Source: Paracyclopina nana
Lineage: Eukaryota > Arthropoda > Copepoda > Cyclopoida > Cyclopettidae
Direction of reading: 5' to 3'
Length of the DNA: 64,000 nucleotides
Assembly (NCBI GenBank): GCA_019096065.1
Contig: JAGUCH010000001.1
Span: 9,114,001-9,178,000, forward strand
The notes under the pieces are model-generated. The model was not told the origin of the DNA. It ran no database searches and was given only the letters and a program-made list of their open reading frames with translations. Every line of letters begins with the position of its first letter. The stretch's first letter is position 1. Shown here piece after piece: positions 1 to 10,700 of this stretch. Both the position numbers and the translations under genes were made by a program.

Positions 1-579
1 GGAGATGTCGAGCTAAATCTTGGCAAAATGTGATGTCATCTCCCTGGTTCCAACTCGGCTGCTCACTCAAGTTGACATTTAATGTCGTCACGATTTATTA
101 CCAGTTACTCTCAACCTTCTCTGGGCATAATGTTATTAGCCATTGTTCGATGACCGGCCTAGCAGCAGATCTTGCATAAATCTTGAGCTTCTTCAAATTT
201 GCATTTCAATGATTTCACATAAATCTCTCCCAAAAATGACTCTTGATTTATTCAATATTGATAGGTAACAGCAATGACAGAAAAAAAAAATAATTCGGAC
301 AATTTAGTCAACTACCTCCTTAAAAGTAAAATTAGTCCAAGATGCAATATCTATGCAGTTTGATAAATAAAGTCCTTTATGTAAGAAGTCAATTATTTTC
401 AAAGGTATGCATGCCATATCGGTCATATCTGGACGCGAACCAAAAAATGTGGGTGTATTTGTGTAATCTTCTTGGGGGGGATCTGCTGCTGACCCACTAA
501 GCCTGCATTTTTCTTCTGCCATTCAAAATCTGAAGTATGCATGCATAATGATAACAAATGGCTGTCATGATGATGAGCT
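1..579. other. 3' flank of the DEG/ENaC gene
   Basis: No coding exon is supported here. On the minus strand it is the 3' UTR and flank of the channel gene that stops at 580. A minus-strand AATAAA (plus TTTATT at 247-252) is the nearest canonical polyadenylation signal to that stop. Short open frames in this stretch have no splice support or family resemblance. Confidence 0.5.
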
Positions 580-2835
580 TTAGTTTGATAACAATCGTCC
601 AACACCTCGAAAAACAATCCAATAGAAGAGCTCAAAAAAGGAAACGACGCTTATTCCCAAGCATAGCCCCAAAATGCCACCAACTTGAGACACAAAGCTA
701 ATACTGTAAAGAGGCGTGCTTCAATATTGCACGCCTTTTTTTAGAATAGAAAGCAATTTATATTACCCTGTCATTGTCGCCTTCTTTTGGTACTCAATAA
801 TAGTTGGGCTGTCGAAAAATATGTGTACTAGAGCCACATCGTCTTGGTAGGCATGGTAGTCACGGGCAGGTAATGCTTTTTTGAATACGTAGTCGGGTTG
901 AAGCTGTCTGAGCTCGCTTAGTACGAACGGCTTTTTGCCTGTATTTATGCTTACGTTATTCAATTCATAATCTAGAGCAGACAAATGACATGTAATTCTG
1001 GAACTTTTAAGTGGATACGAGTACCTCTGGCCACAACGTCACCCCATAAATTGGGAACCCCGTCAATTTTGAGCGTGAGCTTGCAAAAGTCGGATATCCC
1101 CACGTTCTTCCCATCACACTTTCTAAACGGAGCTGACGAAAATTTAGAGCTTAGAATGGTCGAGGTGCAATCTGGCAAGCAATGCTTGCAAGCCTTCCCT
1201 CTGTCCACAAAAGTCATGAACTTTGCAAAGTCTGCTGTATATCGAGGATGACATATTCTAAATGAGCAGAAACTACACGATTTCCAGTCGTTGGCAAAAT
1301 TAATCCCACGAACCTGTTTTGCATCGATGGCATGTTCCAAAGGGAGCAGTTATGCAGAGCATACGCAGCCTTCAGCAAACATTCGTCAATGCAAAAAGCA
1401 TAGGTGTATTGCGAATACATCTCCAGTTCGTACTCGTTGTGATGATAGCATTCTCGTTGCTTAGCATTCAGCGAAGACAAAACTGAATCTTCAACATTAA
1501 TGGCAATTTTGTTCAATTGTATGAAGCTATGAAAAGATTATATAGCGCAAAGTAAGAGAATGAAAGACTCTTGAATATACCTTTCTTGTCCGGGTGTAAC
1601 GATGATTTGCTTCAAATCTTGATTTGGGTATTGGTCCTGACGAGATAATGCCTGAGAGTTGGATCACGTTTGGAGTAAAGACTCGTATACCTGATTGTAG
1701 ACGCTAACAGCGACACCGATGTTGTTGGACAAAATTGTTCCTGAAGAAATACCATAAGTCTGTAGATCCAAAAGAATGCTCAGTCCTCCTACCATGCCCG
1801 GAGCAGCATTAAGGTCACCCCAATCGGTATCCGGATTGTCCCTCCTTAGTGTCTCAACAGCCTACAGCGATGCAAAAAAAGCAACCCATGCTATATTGTT
1901 AGAATTATGGTTCGGCTCACAGAGTTGAACGCTGAATCTCGATACATGCCATTATTAGCATTGAATGTGCAGCAAGGCCCACTTATTGTTGGAAGGAGCA
2001 TGAAGAGTTCACTGCATCTTTTCGGCTGACCTTGTAGCTCACATCTTTTAATGAGCGTATCGCAACTGTCAGCCAAAGTCCTCCACAATATGTTGTAGAG
2101 AAGTTGCGTGTTATTGGGATCGCTCAACATGTCCTCGACAAAATTAAATTTCTCGGAGATTTGGTCAGTGAGCTTCACTCTTGTTTCATTCAACAATGCC
2201 TCTTTTGTTGGGTTCACAAAGAGATCATAGGGCAAATTTTTGCTAGGACTGATGGGCTATTATTGGTACAATTTTAAGTATCTTGAATTAAAACTGCACT
2301 TATCAACTCCCTTGAGGATCTCAACATCTACCAATGTTCCAATGTCATAGTACATGAAACTGACAAAATCCGGAAGCGTTGCCTCTGAAGACGAATTCCA
2401 GCCTACCAGCTCCGAAGTAATTTCGTCAAAGTTTTCAAAGTTCTCGTCATTCTGAGGTTTGCCATATTTTGAAAATAGAAGGCTTGAAAAAGAATTAATT
2501 TACTGATGTCATAAGCGTCAGTATAACTTAATGTACCCTTTTAAGTTGTCAGTGATGCTGGCTCCAGATTTGCAGACAGTGACAGCAGGAAAACGAGTAC
2601 TTGCTAAACTTCTAGTGACCGAGTTTATGGTGATAGTCACGGGTGAACCCTGCCAATCGTAGTAAAGTTGGTAGGTTAAGACTGCACCAAAAATGGTGGC
2701 TCCAACCACGACGCAGAACCAAATTAATCTCTCAATTATTCTGCAGGAGGCAGAGCCAAAAACGTAGGCAATACCGTGAATTACAGTTTGGTCAGCGAAA
2801 GCTGCCAAAAAATGCTTGTTACTCTTGCAAGCCAT
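580..2835 (-). CDS. DEG/ENaC (pickpocket-like) cation channel, 9 exons, 606 aa
   Basis: Amiloride-sensitive-type sodium channel subunit, expected as a trimer in the plasma membrane; members act in mechano-, chemo- or peptide-gated sensing and in epithelial salt transport. Exons (plus coordinates): 2537-2835, 2300-2482, 1921-2242, 1691-1861, 1581-1651, 1314-1526, 1025-1257, 767-971, 580-703; the sum is 1821 nt and all phases agree. Visible marks: N-terminal FADQTVIHG (residues 13-21), TM1 near 35-58, the post-TM1 RFPAVTVC segment, extracellular Cys-rich stretch with ACKHCLPDC, and the C-terminal GGILGLCLGISVVSFFEL at about 574-591, which carries the G-x-S filter and TM2. Length is typical for arthropod ppk proteins. 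In-frame stops lie just upstream of the ATG, fixing the start. Introns are 52-78 bp apart from the 63-bp last one. It lies 160 bp downstream of the Kelch gene on the same strand. Ligand and gating are unknown; subfamily not resolved. Confidence 0.93.
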
Positions 2836-2948
2836 CGTAGTCTACTACAGCACATGCTTGCCAATTATATGGTACGTTCCTTTAATGTCCTCCTACATTG
2901 CCCCTTAATGCCATTGATCCAAATGCACAGAGACAAGGTATTGTTAAG

Positions 2949-2954
2949 TTTATT
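2949..2954 (-). promoter_or_regulatory. Polyadenylation signal of the Kelch gene
   Basis: Minus-strand AATAAA, 42 bases past the Kelch stop codon and only about 115 bases before the DEG/ENaC start codon, so the space between the two transcripts is extremely short. Confidence 0.6.
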
Positions 2955-2995
2955 GGTCTGCCCATTTTCTAGTAGTGATCATTTTCGTACGTTTT

Positions 2996-5900
2996 TCACT
3001 CAGTTTTGAACTCTTTTGGCAAGTCGGAGCAATGGAGAGAGGAGGAGGAAAAGAATCCTCCGTCCATATCTGAAGAGAACTTGGCCCTATTTCTCAGCCT
3101 CCTCCAGTTCTTTTCGGTCAAAATGTACACAGCCCCAAATCCATCTTTGTCATTGGCAATTAGGTAGACTTTACAGCCAATTGTCACCATTTGAGGCCTT
3201 AAGATTGTCAAGAATTGACACATGATTCGTGCATAAAGGGCTTTGCATACACATAGCATACCTTTTGGTTGGAAAAGGAATTTTGTGCTTTTCGTCAATG
3301 CTCCACGTTTTATTGGAGGGCGAAAATATTTCTGCCGTTTGAAGTAGTGTCCCATTACCATCGATTCCTCCTACAACCATTAGTAGCTCCCCAGAAGGAG
3401 TATTGATACTCACGCAAGAATGGCCTTTTCTTGGAACAACCATGCTGCCCACTTTGCCCCACGCCTGCTCATTGAGTATATCATAGCGTTGCGTAAACCC
3501 ATTCAGTGTGGCATTATCCTGAAAATGCAAGTCGGCATAAAGGACTTTCGAGACCTAATGCTATTAGCGTGAAAACCTTGGTAGCTCCTCCTGAGGCGAC
3601 AAAGCTTTTTGCAACTTCAATCATGCAATGGCCTGCTTGAGCAACACCCAAAGGCTTTCCCTCCTGTGCGGCTGGAGTTGAGGGATCAAAAAATGTCGTT
3701 TTCTCGGATGCCTCAGATGTGTCCGATAGCACTCCACCAGTGAACCACCAACTTCCATCGGAAAATGTCAATGGAGCTGAATCATACAAAAGCCTTATGC
3801 AATCTCCACTGGTCAGCATAAGTGCAAAAGTACCTTGCTCTGAGCGCTTTTCCTTTAAGTCGATCACATGCCTCCATTCCATATCTTTGGAGAGGTTGCT
3901 GATTCCGTGGTTGCCATCATATACGTATATTGTGCCATTGAGGTCGCTGATCATTATATTGCTATTGCTCGCATTGAATTTCGGAGGCCAACATTTCTCG
4001 TTCAAGGGAGAGTGGGACACAATTTCCACTTTTCCTTTCCCATTGATGCCAATGAAAGCTATGTCTGAAAAAGGAGATATGCAGAGCTTTTGTCATTTCC
4101 ATGCTCCGGGATTTGCTCATACTTTTGGAAGGTCTACATTTCACACTGTAAGCTCCTTTGGAGTCCACTCTTTTATTTTTTGTGGCATTGCGGCCCGGAG
4201 CAGAGGCTTCTTCATTTTGATTTGTGTCATTGTCTGACAAAGAGTCTGATTGTTTATTCTTGTCTGGCGGTGAGCTTTCAGATCCATCTTTTGTGCTTAT
4301 TTTATCAATTGGCTTTTCTGAGCTCTCGTCCAGCTTCTCGGTTGTATTCTTTAAGTCTGGTTCACTGGCCTTCGTATCTGCGTTAAAAACATTTTGTGAG
4401 ACGACTTTTTCCAACAACCTGAGTAAGTTTTCTTTTGAGCGAGATTTACCATTTGCTTTTTCTTCTTCTTCTTCTCCTTCTGCACCAGCAGCAGTTGAGT
4501 TGGAATCAGTTATTTCTTTGTTCACATCTTTCAATGGGTTCACGGTGGTCGTCTTCTTTTGGCCTCTATTAGTCGGACTCTCTGTTGCTGAATTAGCCCC
4601 TAACGACTCGTGGAGGTTTGATTCAGCTCTTCTATCATTGTCAACTCGAGCAACTTTGGGCTTCTCGACTGAATTGCTGCTTATCGTCACGTTATTCTCT
4701 TCTTTTTCAATAATCTCATCAAAACTGGACTCGTCAATTTTTTCATCAGTCTCTGATCTATGTTCATGATATGTTTCAGGTGCCCCTTCACTTGAAAACT
4801 TTTTTCGAGCATTTGCATGACTTTCTTCTGAAAAGTTGGTCGCAGTGTCCCCCTAGAGAGAAAGGAAATAATTATCTATTATTTGTAAAATTAGAGCACT
4901 TTTAATTGCCTTCGCTTCTTTCTTCCCCGCGAACTCTCCTGAGTGCCTGTTTGGTTTATTCACAACATCTCTTGTCGAATTTACTTCCACAAAATCGGGC
5001 TCCTCTCCATTCTTCAATGTTTCAATTAGTGTCAAATCTAACTTTGAAATTGGGATTAAAACTACCTCATCATCTTTGATAGCATCATTCTTCTCATTCA
5101 GCTCCGTCAAGTGATTTGTGATGGGTAGCTCAATTTCCTCTCTAATTTTTGCTCCTCGGTTTGATGCATCAACAAGGCTGGATTCAGCGTTTTTACTTCC
5201 AGATCCTGATGAAGAAGCTTCATGTTGCTTCTCCTTTTCAGAATTGGAATATTTGTCACTAGAGCGTGTTGAATTTCCTTCACCTGCACGACTTGCTTCA
5301 TTTTCGTACTGCAAAGTATAATGTAGCACAGAAATTGATGCAGACTGATGTAACTCACTTCTTCTTCATAGCTGGTATCAGATTCATCAGTGGATGACCG
5401 GTTTCCCTCAGACTTGATAAAAGGCTCGTTCGGTTTTTGATTCAGATTATGCCTGATTAAGCCTTTCAAAATGGACCTCATCATACTTTGACCACTTGAT
5501 GACTTTGACGACTCCTCTTGCCTTTCACCACTTTCTGATTTATCCCCACTCCAAGTTTTGTCCTTTGAAGAACTTTCGTCAGTCAAATAAGCTTCTGTCT
5601 CATCCTAGGAAATTTAATCGGCGAAAGCCAGTAGGTAAATTTTAGTCCTCTTATTTCCACCGTTACACCTACCTCTTCGTAGTTGTCGTCATCTGCTCCA
5701 ACCGCCTGGAGATTATTCTCGCTTTTTGTGAAACCTTCAAGATTAGACCCGTCTGTTGTCGAATCACTATTAGTATCGCGATTCCATGAGCCATTCACGT
5801 CTGACTTTTTACCATCTCTTCCGGATGCAGAGTCTTCCTCCTCCTCCTCCAATTCTGAATCTACAGGAGCTTGATCAGAGTCTTCTTTCAGAGGTTTTTT

Positions 5901-7540
5901 ATTTATTTTTCCAACGGGTTCTAGTGCCTCAGATTCAGTCTCAAAGTCTTCTTTTTTAAACTTCATCAATGTCGTGTGAATAAAAGAATCTGGCATTTGA
6001 GGAGCGGGTTCCAGCTCTTGGTCAAAGTCTCCGTCTAAAGTGGTCTCCTCGTTTTCTAAATCGGTGCTTTTATCCTCTTCCGCTTTGCCAAGTACTACCT
6101 TGTCCTCGGGATTATTTCTGAAGCGGATGTTGAAAGATTGTTCAAGATTTTCGTCGTCATACTCTGACCTATTGTCATTAATGCTCTTTTGCGTTGACAT
6201 ATCTAACTCATGGTCATCAACATCAGGTGGCTCCTCATTCTCCGAGTAATTTTCAGTAATTCCATCATTTCCATTGGAGGGCAACCTGGTTTCTTCAATC
6301 GGATCAGAATTATCCTCGACGGGCTCTTGATCTTCTTCAATCTCCTCGGCATTAGATCTACTGTCATCGGTCTCCTTTTCTTTTGAGTTATTTTCGCCAT
6401 TAGTCTTAGGCTTGGAATGCGTCCTTTTGCTACCATCTTCAATATCGGAAGATTCTTCGCTGGCGCCTTTATAACTGGATATGCTTTCACGGCCAACTTT
6501 TGTCATTTGATTCAATTCTGCAGTTGTTTGCTCATCAGTTGCATCTAATTTACTCAATATGCCTTCTGCTTCCTCAATTGCATTAGATTGTCCGATTGCT
6601 AATTTTCCTGAATTATCCCCACTATGGCCGGTGTCAAAGCCGACTTTATTGCTCCCTACTGAAAAGTGATTGCCATCTGGGAGATCAATTTCAATTTCAA
6701 TTTGTTCCACTTCATCATTATTATTTGATTGACTGTCAGCCTCAGAGTTGTCCTTGAGTACAGGCATCTCACTTCCCCCTGGAATTAAAGTTACCTGATT
6801 TTTTTTTTCATAACGCGCTCCCTTAAAAAAACCTGAATCCCCGCTGATTTCCTCCTCGTATTCATGTTCTTCATTCTTTTCGCTAGCGTTTTCATAATAG
6901 TCTTCCTCCTCATCAACGTATTCTCTACTGTCTTCATAATAGTACTCCTCATCGGTGCCTGAACAATAGGGCTTTAAAGTTTTGATGTTGAAACTTGAAT
7001 GGTTTGTTAACTTTGTTTACGCGTATTCTTGAAAAAATATACGACGCCAGAATAGGATAAAGTTGAAAAGTTTTGATTTTGACTGTTTTTGAGCATTCTC
7101 GACTATTTGTTTGCAAAATATCAAGTAGCTTAGATTGTTGACATTGCAATGCATTGTAGGTCAAATTCAAGCTACCAGATGACCGCCGACATGTACGCTT
7201 CACGCTTTTGGCTCTTTTCATGAAAAACTCGACTGAATAATGTAAAAGCAAACTGTTACGTAAATACTAGTTTTACTCGACACAATAACGTGGCCAACAT
7301 TAATATCACCTTTCTTTGCGTTCGTCTCCTCGGGGCAATTTGATTTTGTGCTCGGAGTTTCATCGTATGGTTCTGTGGAGAAAAGAAAAAAACTAGAAAA
7401 AATGCAAGTGCAGCTGGCTTTAGGCTTTCTTACTTACTGCATATGCAAACCATTGGCTTTGAATGGTCGTATGATTGAGCTGTAGCCAAGAGTGTGACGG
7501 AAAAAAGATTGATCAGTCTCCATGTCTTGGAATGAAACAT
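2996..7540 (-). CDS. Secreted acidic Kelch-repeat protein, 9 exons, 1257 aa
   Basis: Exons: 7438-7540, 7310-7372, 5673-6958, 5359-5604, 4910-5308, 4123-4852, 3577-4064, 3262-3518, 2996-3197; total 3774 nt, in frame. The ATG at 7540 begins a clear signal peptide (hydrophobic core INLFSVTLLATA, likely cut near residue 21). A short Cys segment (VCICKPYDETPSTKSNC) follows, then about 850 residues rich in Glu, Asp, Ser, Asn and Lys with almost no hydrophobic or Cys residues, so disordered and strongly acidic, including YYYED and DYYEN tyrosine-acid clusters (possible sulfation). The last ~330 residues contain Kelch-type blades: SWWFTGG and MVVGGIDGNGTLL with the following EIF..W signature. Kelch propellers bind proteins; a secreted one with an acidic polyelectrolyte arm could bind calcium, chitin matrix or cationic partners (inference). 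The 54-bp intron after 4910 seems to be GC-AG; an alternative is a GT donor about 90 bases earlier. Divergent from the CAP/TSP1 gene. Confidence 0.85.
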
Positions 7541-7720
7541 GACTGAACATACTTCACCTTCAAAGGAATTCTTGTACTTTGATATGTGATACGATTCTTC
7601 CATAATTTTTTCAGCTGATGGCGGGTGGAACTTTTTCCCTTGGAATGTTTGGGCAGCAACCAAGGTTGAAAGCCCCAAGAAGCTTTCTACTAGTCCGACG
7701 GAGCCCTTTCAACTTCCCAG
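7541..7720. promoter_or_regulatory. Divergent spacer between the Kelch and CAP/TSP1 genes
   Basis: The Kelch start codon (minus strand, 7540) and the first supportable CAP/TSP1 exon (acceptor TTTTTTCAG ending at 7614, or a second good acceptor CTTCCCAG ending at 7720) are under 200 bp apart, head to head. The stretch probably holds the Kelch promoter and 5' UTR. A shared promoter is an inference, because the first exon of the plus-strand gene was not found. No TATA box is obvious. Confidence 0.35.
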
Positions 7721-10700
7721 ACAATCAAAACAGGCCTATGGTGACAAGGAAATTATTGACCCAAAAGACACAGTCTGTCTTCCACGATATACTTGTGGCC
7801 AACAAAATTTGAGGAGTCAATTGGACAACAATGTGCCTTTCCTGGATCAGTTGAATGATGCAACAGTCAGTTGCTTGCTTAAGATTTTTTTGTGAACTTT
7901 TCAATAGCTTCAGTTTGCTTGCAGGAAAAAGGGGAAAACTTTGTATCCTTTGCGTTGCTGGCAGACATTCCAAGTGACAGTCTGCGACCAAATGGATCAA
8001 CCAGTCTTGGTGGGTTTGACATTGATGCCGTAATAGCTGAAGTCGACGAGGACAGCAACAAGTTCATATTTGGGATGAAAAAGGAGTGCTCAAAGGACCA
8101 ACTGGAATTTTGTGCTGGTAACAAGTACAAAAGCGGAGATCACACCATGTGCAAATACTGCGTAGATATACTCTCACACGATTTTATGATACACTTAGTG
8201 AAATCAAGTTATCGTTTTCTCAGGGATTGGGGAAGAAGTGCCCGTATTATCTGGACCCTAGCACTAACGACGTGACGGGAAGAGTGATTGATGACCAGAA
8301 AACCATAGATTACATACTGAAATTACACAATGAAGTGAGGAGTAAAATTGCCATGGGAAGATGCGATCAACCAAAAGCTGGTTGCATGTGGCCTTTGGTA
8401 GGATAATGATATGCAGCAATAACTAAATATAGTGCGTGCTCATAATAACCTAATTTAGGAGTGGGATCCGGAATTAGCCAGGGTAGCCCAAAAGTGGGCA
8501 GACCAGTGCGCTAATGTCGACTACAGGAATGACGTGAAAAGGAAGGATCCGTTTTTGTTTCATGACGAGCATGCTCAAAGGAAGATTGGTATTCTCCCCA
8601 TTCTCTCCTGATACAATAATGGAAGAAGCATCCTCCTCTTCTTTTCAGAGAAATTCAGCAACTGGCAGGGTGTTGGCCAAAACGTGGCAAGAGATATCGC
8701 CCAAGGGACTGCGGGCCAATTCGATGCCCATAAACTGATAGGCCATTGGTTCAACCAAATTTTGTTCTTTGACCCAGAGGCCGTCAAGTCGTTTGGGTAG
8801 CAGAAGCTCAAGATGCTTTTCCTTCTACAATTAGAAAGCTTTTCTTTTTGGCTTTTAGGTCAGGTAATCAGTGCAGCAAAGGCATTGGGTATTACACCCA
8901 ATTAGTTTGGCAAGACACCACTCATGTTGGCTGCGGGTGGACTCAGTTCCAGTACCGAGGATTTCCTGGGTACTACGAGAATTTCCTAGTATGTAATTAT
9001 GGTCCATCTGCCAACGTTTGGAAGCAACCAGTGTACGACATAGCAAAGGAGACCTGCAACTGCCCTTGCATCAATTGCAACCCTAAAACGGGAATGTGCC
9101 CACCTGCTTGCAGATTTGCAGTTTGGTCCTCATGGGAGTCTTGGTCAGACTGTTCTGCAACCTGTGGCGGCGGACAAAGGTCGAGGGATAGACAATGTGT
9201 CGAGTCTCGTGTGCCACCCCCAGATGAATTTTGGACCAAAAGAGCCATTGATGCTTATGGCAGTCTCTCCTTTGTTCCGCGCCAAAAAGACGTATCAATT
9301 GATCCCAAAAGAGTGCTCGATCCCAAGTGGTGTAAGCGAGGATCTCCTACGGAAAAGGCGACTTGTAACGACGTTGCGTGTCCAAGTAAGGGCTTTCCCA
9401 TCTCGCATTAGTTTTCCCTTGTCTGTATTTGCCGTGTATTTTTCTCTTTTAGCCTGGACCAACTGGGGCGAATGGTCTGAGTGCTCAAGGACTTGTGGAG
9501 GGGGCGAGCAAAGGCGGGAAAGAGTTTGTGAATCTGCTAGCCAGAGGCTCTCGTATGCAAAAAGCACTTCCGTCTGTCCAGGCGAAGGCACCGAGGTGAA
9601 AGTGTGCAATTCTAATCAGTGTCCAGGTAACCAATCATCATGCTCTATTTTTAATGATATTTAACTCATTATTCTGAGAATAGAGCTGACACCCTGGTCG
9701 TCGTGGACGCAGTGTAGCAAGACCTGCGGAACGGGAGAACGAACGAGAGCCCGAGAATGCAAGATTATTGATAAAAGAGAAGCTAATGCATGCGGAAATG
9801 CTCCATTGCTCGAGCGAGAGACATGCAATGCCCAAAAATGTCCCATTTACACAGAATGGTCAGAATGGAGTCAGTGCTCCGTCACTTGTGGCGGAGGAGA
9901 ACAAACGCGTGAAAGATCCTGCGTTTTGCCCCCGATTTCGCCCTTTTATGCCAAAGAATTGCTTTGCAATGGGCCTCCAAGAGAAACAAGATCTTGCGGT
10001 ACTAATGATTGTCCATCCTGGTCTGAATGGTCACCGTGGTCTTCGTGCAGTCTCACGTGTGGCGGTGGCTCCAGCACAAGGAGCAGAAAGTGTGCTTTGC
10101 CTAACAAGACCGTTGTTCCTGCAACTCAGTGCCAGGGAGGAAAAGAATCGGAAACGAAGCAATGCAACGAAAAGAAGTGCCCAGGTATAGTATAATGCTC
10201 ATTATGCGTCCTAAGTCAACTTGTTTGAAAAGATGCGTGTCACAGAGCTTGGCCCATGGTCAGAATGGTCGGAATGTAGCAAAAGCTGTGGAGGAGGTCA
10301 ACAATCGAGGATGAGAGAATGCGGCCTTTCTCTTGACGCGAGATCCCCTGAAAATCCGTGCAAAGCATCGTTAGATGAATCGAGGCCATGTAATCCGGAT
10401 CCTTGCCCCGAGTTTGGTCCCTGGAGCTCCTGGACTCCTTGCTCGGTGACATGCGGTGGAGGTAATCAAACTCGAAGCCGAGAGTGCTTACCCCATGATG
10501 ATCCGTCGGTGTCGGCTCGAATCAAGGCGTTGTACTGCGATGGGCTTTCTCTGCAGAGTCAAGGATGCAACACAAATGAGTGCCCAGTTTGGACCGAGTG
10601 GACAGAATGGACTGCTTGCTCTGTCACATGTGGCGGAGGAAAGAGGCAGAAAACGAGGGAATGTGTACTACCTGGTGGGGGCAGAAGCGCAGATCTGTTT

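Noticed and set aside
7553-7678. Minus-strand extension of Kelch upstream of its ATG (hydrophobic [12 protein letters not shown])
   Set aside because: No ATG lies upstream on that strand for several hundred bases, whereas the ATG at 7540 gives a complete signal peptide within the same exon.
7618-7812. Plus-strand ATG frame overlapping the first CAP/TSP1 exon
   Set aside because: It is in a different frame from the exon that splices in phase to the CAP domain and shows no domain.
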